From CAZADA01 sp964636945 (GTDB lineage: Bacteria > Pseudomonadota > Alphaproteobacteria > Caulobacterales > Maricaulaceae), in assembly GCA_964636945.1 (NCBI GenBank), contig CAZWVH010000055.1, positions 1 to 20,126 on the forward strand: 20,126 bases of DNA. Reading direction: 5' to 3'. A model generated the notes under the pieces. It was not told the origin of the DNA. It did no database searches and saw nothing but the letters and a program-made list of their open reading frames with translations. Shown piece by piece: positions 1 to 6,751 of this stretch; within the stretch, counting starts at the first letter, position 1, and every line of letters begins with the position of its first letter. The translations under genes and the position numbers were made by a program.

Positions 1-1
1 T

Positions 2-241
2 ACGCTCGAGTTCACCGACGACGCCGTGGACGAGATCGCCAAAATCGCCACCGATGTGAATTCGCGCGTTGAAAACATCGGCGCGCGCCGCCTGCAAACC
101 GTGATGGAGCGATTGTTGGATGAGATATCCTACACCGCCTCAGATCGCAGTGGCCAAACCGTCACCATCGACGCTGAATATGTCCGCGCCCAAGTCTCCG
201 ACCTCGCGCAAGACGCCGATTTGAGTAAGTTTATTTTGTAG
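2..241 (+). CDS. hslU: HslU, ATPase subunit of HslUV protease (C-terminal fragment)
   Basis: Only the last 79 residues are present; the frame is open from base 2 and the rest lies upstream of the window. HslU is the AAA+ unfoldase that feeds substrates to the HslV peptidase in the cytoplasm. The fragment carries the family's C-terminal block: the sensor-2 segment ENIGARRLQTVMERLLDEIS, then TVTIDAEYV, and the terminal DLSKFIL. In this family the extreme C-terminal tail inserts into HslV to activate it, and it is intact here. hslV and hslU often sit near his genes in alphaproteobacteria, which agrees with hisF downstream. The family call is very secure from these motifs. Confidence 0.95.
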   Translation, partial: TLEFTDDAVDEIAKIATDVNSRVENIGARRLQTVMERLLDEISYTASDRSGQTVTIDAEYVRAQVSDLAQDADLSKFIL

Positions 242-405
242 AGCCCAAGGCGGCATCCTGGATGTAGGGCGGATGGAGGCGTGTTGGGTTGTCCAAATTG
301 CGACTGGCAACATTTGGCGGCGACATCCAGCAACTCTACCCCTGTGCTCGTATTCCCCGGATATCTCGCCGCTGCTTAAGACTGGCGCACTCCCAGCGCG
401 GCGAC

Positions 406-435
406 GCGCGCGAGCCCTAAAGCTCCCTCGCGCGC
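406..435. terminator. GC-rich stem-loop between convergent genes
   Basis: A perfect 9-bp inverted repeat, GCGCGCGAG (406-414) and CTCGCGCGC (427-435), encloses a 12-nt loop. It lies downstream of hslU and contains the stop codon of the minus-strand small gene (417-419) in its loop. Neither side has a T-tract, so it is not a canonical intrinsic terminator. It may act as a 3'-end stabiliser or a weak bidirectional terminator. Confidence 0.4.
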
Positions 436-665
436 ACAGTGCGCCCGGCCACACAACGGCGTTCATCGTCATAGACGTCAATCATAGCGATGTCGTTGGG
501 GGCGATCGCGTTCTCAGGAGTTGAGCCGGCCAAGTACTTGCGCGCAGCCAGATCAATCGCGTGCTGGGGACACTCCGCGTCACACAGAAATGAGATCCAG
601 CCAGAAATGCACTTCTCCGCATCCGTGGCGCAATCGAGATACACTCTGCACTCAAACTGTTTCAT
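417..665 (-). CDS. Small hypothetical protein
   Basis: An 82-residue soluble protein, not recognised, beginning MKQFECRVYLDCATDAEKC. It has three cysteines in the first 20 residues and two more further on, a moderately acidic middle and a basic end. No signal peptide or membrane segment is visible. The ATG at 665 is preceded by the purine-rich GGGCGGGG, which is close to the start; an in-frame TTG at 677 is an alternative. The gene stands alone between hslU and hisF on the opposite strand. It may be real because the frame is open, of sensible composition and longer than chance neighbours, but no homology could be tested, so confidence is moderate. Confidence 0.5.
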   Translation of the reverse strand: MKQFECRVYLDCATDAEKCISGWISFLCDAECPQHAIDLAARKYLAGSTPENAIAPNDIAMIDVYDDERRCVAGRTVRAREL

Positions 666-753
666 GGCCCCGCCCAACGCTACGCATCCTTGCCAGAGCC
701 TCTATAGGTATAGGGCAAACATGAGCCGTTGGTAAATTCCGCGGTGAGCGTTA

Positions 754-1530
754 TTGACCAATGCCATGCCCCTCGCCACCCGCATCATCCCCTGTTTGGA
801 CGTTAAAGACGGCCGCGTTGTCAAAGGCGTGAACTTCGTCAATCTGCGCGATGCCGGCGATCCGGTGGAGCAAGCGCGCATCTATGACGCCCAGGGCGCT
901 GATGAGATTTGCTTTCTCGACATTACTGCTTCGCATGAAAACCGCGGCACGCTTCTCGATGTGGTCGAGCGCACGGCTTCGGTGTGTTTCACCCCGCTGA
1001 CCGTCGGCGGCGGCGTGCGCACGGTGGACGACGTTCGGGCGCTGTTGCGGGCGGGCGCTGACAAAGTGGCCATCAACACCGCCGCGGTGAACGACCATAC
1101 GCTCATTTCCCGCGCCGCTGAGGCCGTGGGCGAACAGTGCATTGTGATCGCCATTGACGCCAAGTCTGTGGGCAAAGGTCGCTGGGAGGTGTTCACCCAT
1201 GGCGGCCGCACGCCAACCGGGATTGACGCCCTCGCCTATGCGCGCGAAGCCGAACAACGCGGCGCGGGAGAGATTCTCCTCACATCCATGGATCGGGATG
1301 GCTCGCGATTGGGCTTTGATCTGGCGCTTACCCGCGCAGTGAGCGAAGCAGTGGGCATTCCGGTTGTGGCGTCGGGCGGCGTGGGTGAATTGGCCCATTT
1401 TGTCGACGGCGTCATCCAAGGCCGCGCCAGCGCGGTGTTGGCCGCCTCGGTGTTCCACTTTGGGGAGTTGACTGTGGGCCAGGTCAAAAAAGCCCTGGCA
1501 GATGCCGGTGCGGCGGTCAGATTGACGTGA
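754..1530 (+). CDS. hisF: Imidazole glycerol phosphate synthase cyclase subunit HisF
   Basis: HisF is the (beta/alpha)8 cyclase subunit that, with the glutaminase HisH, converts PRFAR and ammonia to IGP and AICAR in histidine synthesis. The family signatures are all there: RIIPCLDVKDGRVVKGVNF with the catalytic Asp in CLDV, LTVGGGVRT, ADKVAINTAA, the second catalytic Asp in VIAIDAK, LLTSMDRDG and PVVASGGVG. The start is ambiguous. The ATG at 766 gives the usual MPLATRIIPCL terminus but has no Shine-Dalgarno. An in-frame TTG at 754 sits 6 nt after GGTGAG (742-747), so that start is used here and adds four residues. hisE lies about 1.9 kb downstream rather than next to it. Confidence 0.96.
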   Translation: MTNAMPLATRIIPCLDVKDGRVVKGVNFVNLRDAGDPVEQARIYDAQGADEICFLDITASHENRGTLLDVVERTASVCFTPLTVGGGVRTVDDVRALLRAGADKVAINTAAVNDHTLISRAAEAVGEQCIVIAIDAKSVGKGRWEVFTHGGRTPTGIDALAYAREAEQRGAGEILLTSMDRDGSRLGFDLALTRAVSEAVGIPVVASGGVGELAHFVDGVIQGRASAVLAASVFHFGELTVGQVKKALADAGAAVRLT

Positions 1531-1578
1531 CTTGATTTCCACGTTTGAGCCCAAAGCGTGTTTCTTCTAGACCGCCAT

Positions 1579-1593
1579 TTACTGTCATAGTAA
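1579..1593. repeat. Short inverted repeat upstream of the phospholipase-like gene
   Basis: TTACT and AGTAA flank a 5-nt spacer in the 92-bp gap between hisF and the next gene, about 30 bp before its start codon. It could be an operator half-site pair or chance. No convincing -35/-10 pair was seen around it. Confidence 0.25.
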
Positions 1594-1622
1594 GGTGTGG
1601 GGGTCACAACTAAGGCCGCTCA

Positions 1623-2405
1623 ATGGCCGCAGCACACACACAATCAAATGGGGCTTGGGGTATGCGCACGACGTTAGCAGTCGCGTCTTTGGTGGTCGGA
1701 GCATTTGTATCAAGCTGCGCCACCAGTTCATTTTATTCGCCCGATGAAGAAACGGTCTATCGCTACGGGAATTTCTGTGGGCCGGGCAATCCCGTTCGGG
1801 TCAGCGAGGATCCAGCTGTTCAAATGCAACAGCTCCTCAGCTTTGAGCCGGTGGACAGCTTGGACATGGTCTGTCGCATGCACGACATGTGCTACGAAGA
1901 GCGCGGCCGCGACGATCCAGGCTGTGACTACGCCATTCTCGGCGCCATGGGCTTCATGGCGCAACGCGCCGAAGGCCTCGGCGACACCACCCAACAACAA
2001 TGCGCCAATCTTGCCTATGAGATCATGTCGCCGTTTGCCACCAAGTACACGGCCACCGACTCGATGGAAATCGCCACGACAGTCTTCAACATCGCCGCAG
2101 CGCTGGGCGGCAATGACGACGCAGCCTCCTCGCTCATGGAAAGCGACACCTCGCTCGATCCGGGCGTGGAGGGTCTGTTTTCCTCCATGTTGCTGAGCTC
2201 ACGAGCTGGTCTCGCTGGACGCGGCGCAGGCTATCCGGCCGAACCCGGCTATTGCCATGGGTCAAACCCGCTGGCCATCGAAGCCAACTTCATTTGCCAG
2301 ATTGAGTTCTTTACGGCCAATGCGGGCGATCCGTCCCGCGCAAGAGCCATGACAGCCGGCGCGAATGGGTGCGCAGAGGTCGCTGATGCGAATTTCGGCG
2401 GCTAG
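1623..2405 (+). CDS. Phospholipase A2-like lipoprotein
   Basis: A 260-residue predicted exported protein. The N terminus has a hydrophobic stretch ending VGAFVSSC, a plausible lipobox with Cys32, so it is probably lipid-anchored. Two segments match secreted phospholipase A2. The first is a calcium-loop-like YGNFCGPGN (residues 48-56). The second is DMVCRMHDMCYE (81-92), carrying the His87-Asp88 pair in the D-x-x-C-x-x-H-D-x-C-Y pattern; a further CD pair follows at 101-102. This predicts hydrolysis of the sn-2 acyl chain of phospholipids; activity is inferred. The remainder (about 105-260) is not recognised. AAGG lies 8 nt before the ATG at 1623, but the internal ATG at 1662 gives a more typical signal peptide (MRTTLAVAS...) and may be the true start. 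A terminator follows directly. Confidence 0.75.
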   Translation: MAAAHTQSNGAWGMRTTLAVASLVVGAFVSSCATSSFYSPDEETVYRYGNFCGPGNPVRVSEDPAVQMQQLLSFEPVDSLDMVCRMHDMCYEERGRDDPGCDYAILGAMGFMAQRAEGLGDTTQQQCANLAYEIMSPFATKYTATDSMEIATTVFNIAAALGGNDDAASSLMESDTSLDPGVEGLFSSMLLSSRAGLAGRGAGYPAEPGYCHGSNPLAIEANFICQIEFFTANAGDPSRARAMTAGANGCAEVADANFGG

Positions 2406-2431
2406 TTGAGCACATATGTTTGAGTGAAGTG

Positions 2432-2460
2432 GGGCGGCTGTTCGTGCAGTCGCCCTTTTT
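2432..2460 (+). terminator. Rho-independent terminator after the PLA2-like gene
   Basis: The arms GGGCGGCTG (2432-2440) and CAGTCGCCC (2447-2455) form a 9-bp stem with one G-U pair and a 6-nt loop. Five T's follow at 2456-2460. It lies 26 bp after the stop codon on the plus strand. Confidence 0.85.
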
Positions 2461-2484
2461 CGTTTGGGTTTATCGGGCCAAACG
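2461..2484. repeat. Inverted repeat between convergent genes
   Basis: CGTTTGG (2461-2467) and CCAAACG (2478-2484) are perfect 7-bp arms with a 10-nt loop, directly after the terminator. There is no T-tract on either strand. It may help end transcripts of the minus-strand gene that stops at 2531. Confidence 0.35.
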
Positions 2485-2530
2485 AAACGCCCATCAATGC
2501 GCGGTTAGCGTGTCGGGATGGATTGAAGCG

Positions 2531-3109
2531 TCAGCTGACGCACCAGTACCAGTCAGTCTGAATCTTGCCGGATGCGCGCATACCAGCAGGAAAAGCCGCG
2601 TATTTGCGCTCACCACTGAGTGGTTCTTCCGGAATTGTGTCGGTGGGATCAAAACAGATCCCTTCCACATCATCCAGAAACCCACGGCGAATGAATGCAG
2701 CGCGCGCAGGCGGACCCCAATCCACGTCACAGCTGCTGAAGCCTTTGGGACACTCAAAACTCTCCGGGCCCGCATCAAGCCGAGCCACTAGCTCTGCTTT
2801 TTCCAGCCGGAACCGCACATGTTCGATCAGAATTGGTGTTGGAACGACACAAACAAAGGCAGCAGTCACGCCAAGCATTCTTAGGAATACGCGCCGTGAC
2901 TCTGCAAAACCAGAGAGGAACAAAGACAGGAGACTTAAAAATATAAATATCCACGATAACAAATATAGTGGCGAGAAGGCCAGCATAACTAAAATGATGA
3001 ACAATGAATAACCACCTATAAAAAGTAATGATAAACCAGATATTACAATAAACAACAAGCGGATCGAAAGAAATACATACCGTAAAATACTCTTATTTTG
3101 CGTAATCAC
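2531..3109 (-). CDS. Hypothetical membrane protein with Cys-containing C-terminal domain
   Basis: A 192-residue protein of unknown family. The first ~95 residues are strongly hydrophobic, with segments near 10-32, 34-65 (perhaps two helices) and 76-96, broken by the basic stretch ESRRVFLR. The rest (about 100-192) is soluble, with four cysteines (120, 127, 152, 190) that could form disulfides if periplasmic. The GTG start at 3109 overlaps the TGA of a tiny upstream ORF as GTGA, which suggests translational coupling. The 5' part is unusually AT-rich: 2941-3120 is about 32% GC, far below its neighbours. Together with its position between hisF and hisE this suggests acquired DNA. The opposite-strand frame over the same bases was judged spurious. 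Confidence 0.6.
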   Translation of the reverse strand: MITQNKSILRYVFLSIRLLFIVISGLSLLFIGGYSLFIILVMLAFSPLYLLSWIFIFLSLLSLFLSGFAESRRVFLRMLGVTAAFVCVVPTPILIEHVRFRLEKAELVARLDAGPESFECPKGFSSCDVDWGPPARAAFIRRGFLDDVEGICFDPTDTIPEEPLSGERKYAAFPAGMRASGKIQTDWYWCVS

Positions 3110-3222
3110 TGTGCAACTCTTTCAAACGTGAAATTTTCGCAAATCCCGGCCAGCAGAAAACTAACCTCCACCGCGGTCAGGTCCACTGATGCCCCCAAGC
3201 CAATCATGTCCCACATCTCCAT
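3106..3222 (-). CDS. Possible tiny ORF coupled to the membrane-protein gene
   Basis: A 38-codon frame (MEMWDMIGLGASVDL...) whose TGA overlaps the GTG start of the downstream gene in GTGA. The frame stays open upstream to a stop near 3277 but without a better start; no clear Shine-Dalgarno precedes the ATG at 3222. A different minus-strand frame is open further upstream over about 3270-3419 (from an ATG at 3419). This could therefore be the tail of a frameshifted or decayed gene rather than an intact peptide gene. No family was recognised. Confidence 0.3.
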   Translation of the reverse strand: MEMWDMIGLGASVDLTAVEVSFLLAGICENFTFERVAQ

Positions 3223-3450
3223 ATCATGAGCTTGGCAGCGCACCCTGCCTTCAGAAATGATGCGCGAACCCTTTGATCATTGTGCCTGAAACTGGCGTCA
3301 AAGTTTAGGGGACCGTCAAAATAGACGTGCGTTATGACTCGTCTGTGGGAGGTGGCGAGATCGTCCAGGCCAAAAACGCGGTTGGCAAGACGGCTGCATA
3401 GAGGATCAACCCCCTTCATGGCGGCAGGCAAAGTCGCTAGAACACATGCC
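3223..3450. other. Unassigned gap upstream of hisE
   Basis: Together with the uncertain tiny ORF this makes a stretch of about 340 bases without a secure gene. No tRNA, terminator or repeat was seen. It holds only the possible decayed minus-strand frame mentioned above and an in-frame 5' extension of hisE (ATGs at 3334 and 3418), which does not resemble HisE. Confidence 0.4.
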
Positions 3451-3780
3451 ATGACCACGCTACCTGACGCACTCGCCCGCCTGCTCGCTGTGATCGACGC
3501 CCGCAAGGATGCAAGTCCCGACACGTCGTATACCGCCAAGCTCTTAAGCGAAGGTCCGGCGCGTATCGCCAAAAAGCTGGGCGAGGAAGGCGTGGAAGCC
3601 GCCCTCGCCGGCGCACTGAAGGACAAAACGGCGCTCGCAGAGGAATCGGCCGATCTGCTCTATCACCTCGCGGTGCTCTGGGCCTCAGTGCATGTGACCC
3701 CAGATGATGTCGCCGCCGTTCTCGAAGCGAGACATGGCGTGTCCGGCCTGGACGAGAAGGCGTCGCGCGAACGCCAATAA
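3451..3780 (+). CDS. hisE: Phosphoribosyl-ATP pyrophosphohydrolase HisE
   Basis: HisE removes pyrophosphate from phosphoribosyl-ATP, the second step of histidine synthesis. The 109-residue protein has the all-alpha MazG-like fold signatures: SYTAKLLSEGPARIAKKLGE, the metal-binding EEGVEAALA (45-53) and EESADLLYHLAVLW (64-77). From the ATG at 3451 its length matches stand-alone HisE; no HisI domain is fused. Upstream in-frame ATGs would add residues unlike the family. It normally follows hisF closely; here about 1.9 kb of other genes intervenes, so it may need its own promoter, which was not identified. Confidence 0.93.
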   Translation: MTTLPDALARLLAVIDARKDASPDTSYTAKLLSEGPARIAKKLGEEGVEAALAGALKDKTALAEESADLLYHLAVLWASVHVTPDDVAAVLEARHGVSGLDEKASRERQ

Positions 3781-3946
3781 GGCCTGCGCATTACGCTTCG
3801 TATGTCTGCCGCTGGCCTGCGGCATGTCTTGGCGACTCTGCACGACCCTTCTCGCAATCGAACGCGCATTCATAACTCGCCCAAGTCAATTCACATCCTT
3901 TCAGACCTTTGCCAAAGCCCGTTCAGACCAACCCAGCCAAGGTCAA

Positions 3947-3969
3947 GGGGCAGCAGGAAATGCTGCTCC
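3947..3969 (+). promoter_or_regulatory. Leader hairpin upstream of the UrcA gene
   Basis: GGGGCAGCA (3947-3955) and TGCTGCTCC (3961-3969) pair over 9 bp with one G-U and a GGAAA pentaloop. The hairpin ends just before a purine-rich run containing the ribosome-binding site (3970-3989). It could modulate translation or protect the 5' end; there is no T-tract, so it is not a terminator. Confidence 0.4.
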
Positions 3970-3992
3970 AAAAGAAAGAGGAGAGGAGTGTC

Positions 3993-4331
3993 ATGAAAAC
4001 CGTATTCAAAACACTGATTGCCAGTTCAGTTGCCGTGATCATCGCCGGCGCCGCATCGGCTGACGATGTGGTTGAGGCGGAATTCCGATACAATCGCGAC
4101 GAGCCGATTGCCACGCTTTATGCCGGATTTGAGGACACCGCCCGTGATGCTTGCCGGATCACCTATCGCGAAGCGGGTGGCTTGTCGGCAAAGCGGGCCA
4201 TTGAACGCAATTGTCGCGAGGACTTGCTGGCAAAAGCCGTTCAGATCATCAACGATCCGGTCCTCACGGCGTTTCACAATGGAGATGGCGACACCCGCCG
4301 CCTCTATGCCGGACTGAACCTACAAGGATAA
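3993..4331 (+). CDS. UrcA family secreted protein
   Basis: A 112-residue protein with a clear Sec signal peptide (MKTVFKTLIASSVAVIIAGAASA, cleavage near residue 23), so it is probably periplasmic. The mature part follows the UrcA pattern: FEDTARDACRIT with Cys54, a second cysteine at 74 in ERNCRED, then AVQIINDPVLTAFH near the end. The two cysteines probably form a disulfide. The function of UrcA proteins is unknown; they are frequent in Caulobacterales and Sphingomonadales. The start is set by the strong purine-rich Shine-Dalgarno ending 3 nt before the ATG. It is a single-gene unit with a leader hairpin and its own terminator. The family call is by pattern. Confidence 0.75.
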   Translation: MKTVFKTLIASSVAVIIAGAASADDVVEAEFRYNRDEPIATLYAGFEDTARDACRITYREAGGLSAKRAIERNCREDLLAKAVQIINDPVLTAFHNGDGDTRRLYAGLNLQG

Positions 4332-4346
4332 GTGTTGTCGTCGATC

Positions 4347-4395
4347 GCCGCTCTGTCGGTCCCGTGTTCCGTCCATGGCAGAGCGGCCCCCTTTT
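4347..4395 (+). terminator. Terminator after the UrcA gene
   Basis: GCCGCTCTG (4347-4355) and CAGAGCGGC (4379-4387) form a perfect 9-bp stem with a 23-nt loop. CCCC and TTTT (4392-4395) follow. It lies between the convergent UrcA gene and the DUF3604-META gene. Confidence 0.65.
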
Positions 4396-4423
4396 GACAA
4401 AACTCAAGCGCCGTGAACACCGA

Positions 4424-6724
4424 TCAGTCTTGATCCACGCGCTCAAGGATGATGTCGTCACCGCCCTCGGGCGACACCAACGCCAGGCGGCCATCGCCCA
4501 AATCGCGCACAGTGTGATCGGACTCCAAGGCGCCAAGCAATTGCACTTCAAGCGCCATGATGCCCGAGTCGCACCGTTTGCGGGTCACAGCCAGCGGCTC
4601 AACACTGACCCGCCCATTGCGCAGCGTATAATTGCCCACAAACCGATTACAGCCTCCCCGGCCCTCAATCCGGCCATCTTCGCCCAGGATCAGTTTCAAG
4701 CTGTCCTGCTCGCCCAGCGTGCGCCCTTTCAGCGCCGTCACCCGCCAAACCTGACCCATCACATCCTGCGGCGGCAGGTTGGAAACCACGCTGGGCGTGT
4801 ACCAGATGGGCGAGGTGTAGGCGCGTTCCTGTGTGATCATGGGCACGTCCGGGGCCATCTCGACGCCGAACTTCACGGCGTCGTAGGCTGTCCAGCGCGG
4901 GGTTGGAATCTCAATCACCCGGGCGTAGTAGAAGGCGGGTTCGGACGGATCGAAGTCCGGGTCGGTCCAGACAGCACCCAATTCCGGCGCGCCGATGTCG
5001 TTCGTCCAGGACGGGATCGAAAGATCGACGGTGTTGCCCACGGGCGGCAGTTTGCCATCAGCGTCAGGCGCGCGGTCGCCGCCCCAGGCGACATCGTAGA
5101 CGCGCTCTTGCGCCTCGCCGGTCTCTGCATCGATCCAGCCTTTGATGATCTGGATGCGGTCGAGATTGGCCCCAATCGCATCGCGCAGGGCATAGACGAG
5201 GAAATCCGGGGCATCGCCCTCCGCCAGACCGCGCAGATCGCCGCCCATGGGCACGCCGCCCGAATAGCCGATCCGCGCCAGGTCGCGCCGGGCCAGTGCA
5301 TCGGGATCGTAATCGCCGCCGAAGAAGCGCACCGTCATGCGCGGTCCGGTCGTGGCATAGGCCTCGCGGCGCTCCATGGCGTCGAAGATTGCGCCGCGCG
5401 TGTTCTCGGTGGCCCAGACGGCAGTCAGCCCGGCGGCGGAGTAGGCGGATCCGTAGTATGCGACCTCGCCATCGGCGAAGGTCTTTCCAACATGCGTGGC
5501 GCGTTCGGAGCTTGGCTCGTAAGCGGTTTGCTTGCTGAAGAAATTGTCTTCCTGAACCGTGGACAGGCCGGTATGCGTGTCGGTCGCGGCGCTTGCCCCG
5601 AACTTGTAGGGGTTCACACCCAGCTCTTGTTCGAGCGCCAGCCCGCGCAGCAGGCCCGAGCGGGCATACTCTCCGGCCAGCATGTCGGGTGTCTTGCGTT
5701 CGCTCGCATCGAGGTTCCCGTAATCCCAGGTCTCGAAATCGGCGAACGCGTCGTCCGGAGACAGGAACGGGTGAGCCTCGCCGTCGCCTTTCAGCTGCGA
5801 CCATTCGTAGAGAGGCTCCCACTTCTGGCGCGCTTCAGCATAGGCGGCGTCCAGCGGCGCGCCGTCTGCAAAGTCATCCACCAACGGGAACATCCAGCCG
5901 TTGGACAGGTTGCCGTTGTGGGCGATTGCCAGCACGTCGCCGCCGGTTGTGTCCTCATAATTTTGCAGCCAGGCATAGAGGTTGCGGGGGTTGCGCGACC
6001 CGATCGGCGGCGTTGTCGAGTACGGAACGATCTGGCCGGCCTTGTCTGGCCCGTCGCGGAAGATCACGTTGCGGTGCAGGTTGTTGCCCTCTGCGAGCGA
6101 CGTCCACTCGTAGGCGATGAAGGTCGTGAAGACGCCGGGCTGGTTGAACTCCTCGGCGGCGGCGATGATGTCGTCCCACACGCGCTTGTAGGCGGGATTG
6201 CCCGGCTGGTAATTCAGTTCCGGGCTGATCGTTCCTTGAGCGAACTGAGCGATCATTTCTTGCGAGGCCCGCAGTGCAGCTTCACCGCCGGCATTGAAGG
6301 CCTCGTGAAACGCGCGGCCCTGGGGAACGGCCAGGATATTGGGCGCGCCCGAGAGGATATCCGTGATCGCGCCCATCGCATCGGAATGATCCGTGATCAT
6401 GTAGAAATCGAAAGGACGCGAAAGCTTTACCGGTTGGCCCGTGTTGGACGTCACCTGTTCACCGCGGGCGAACCGGTAGGCGTCGCGCGGCATCAGCCGG
6501 GTGCCGCCGCCGCCGGCATCGGCTGAAAGGCCGGTATGCACATGGGTGTCGCCAAAGAAGACCTGCTCGGGAAACGCCCGATCCGCATAGGGCGAATAAG
6601 GTCGTCCTTTCAACACGTCCGCGGTCGCATCGGGTGGTGCATCCTGCGCTGCCGTGTGGCCTGCAAACGCAACGGCCGACGCGATTGCGCCGATCGCGCG
6701 TGACGCGTGTTTGCCCATAATCAT
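4424..6724 (-). CDS. Secreted DUF3604-META fusion protein (downstream copy)
   Basis: A 766-residue exported protein of unknown reaction. The N terminus is a signal peptide (about 1-27, ending HTAAQ). The DUF3604 domain spans roughly 40-640 with PHP-like metal-ligand motifs: FFGDTHVHTG (His61, His63), MITDHSD (Asp112, His113), LAIAHNGNLSNG and SAATDTHTGLS. The last ~110 residues are a META/HslJ domain: GEDGRIEGRGGCNRFVGNY, VSVEPLAVTRKRCDSG and the closing DDIILERVDQD. PHP-like sites suggest metal-dependent hydrolysis, which is inference. The gene starts 27 nt after the paralogous upstream gene, so the two are probably co-transcribed. Starts at 6727 (GTG), 6724 or 6718 are all possible; the ATG at 6724 was chosen. 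Confidence 0.85.
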   Translation of the reverse strand: MIMGKHASRAIGAIASAVAFAGHTAAQDAPPDATADVLKGRPYSPYADRAFPEQVFFGDTHVHTGLSADAGGGGTRLMPRDAYRFARGEQVTSNTGQPVKLSRPFDFYMITDHSDAMGAITDILSGAPNILAVPQGRAFHEAFNAGGEAALRASQEMIAQFAQGTISPELNYQPGNPAYKRVWDDIIAAAEEFNQPGVFTTFIAYEWTSLAEGNNLHRNVIFRDGPDKAGQIVPYSTTPPIGSRNPRNLYAWLQNYEDTTGGDVLAIAHNGNLSNGWMFPLVDDFADGAPLDAAYAEARQKWEPLYEWSQLKGDGEAHPFLSPDDAFADFETWDYGNLDASERKTPDMLAGEYARSGLLRGLALEQELGVNPYKFGASAATDTHTGLSTVQEDNFFSKQTAYEPSSERATHVGKTFADGEVAYYGSAYSAAGLTAVWATENTRGAIFDAMERREAYATTGPRMTVRFFGGDYDPDALARRDLARIGYSGGVPMGGDLRGLAEGDAPDFLVYALRDAIGANLDRIQIIKGWIDAETGEAQERVYDVAWGGDRAPDADGKLPPVGNTVDLSIPSWTNDIGAPELGAVWTDPDFDPSEPAFYYARVIEIPTPRWTAYDAVKFGVEMAPDVPMITQERAYTSPIWYTPSVVSNLPPQDVMGQVWRVTALKGRTLGEQDSLKLILGEDGRIEGRGGCNRFVGNYTLRNGRVSVEPLAVTRKRCDSGIMALEVQLLGALESDHTVRDLGDGRLALVSPEGGDDIILERVDQD

Positions 6725-6751
6725 CACTGATGGCCCCCGCGCTGGTCGTCC

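Noticed and set aside
751..1554. 267-codon open frame on the minus strand
   Set aside because: It lies fully over hisF, whose motifs are unmistakable; it is a composition shadow.
2420..2791. 123-codon plus-strand frame after the PLA2-like gene
   Set aside because: It starts with TTG upstream of a strong terminator, reads through it and has no recognisable features; the opposing membrane-protein frame is more credible.
3802..3996. 64-codon plus-strand frame ahead of the UrcA gene
   Set aside because: It has no clear ribosome-binding site, is basic and low in structure, and runs through the UrcA leader hairpin and its ribosome-binding site.
4211..6526. 771-codon open frame on the plus strand
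   Set aside because: It is antisense to the DUF3604-META gene, which has clear domains and a signal peptide; the plus-strand product has no recognisable domain and reflects high-GC codon bias.
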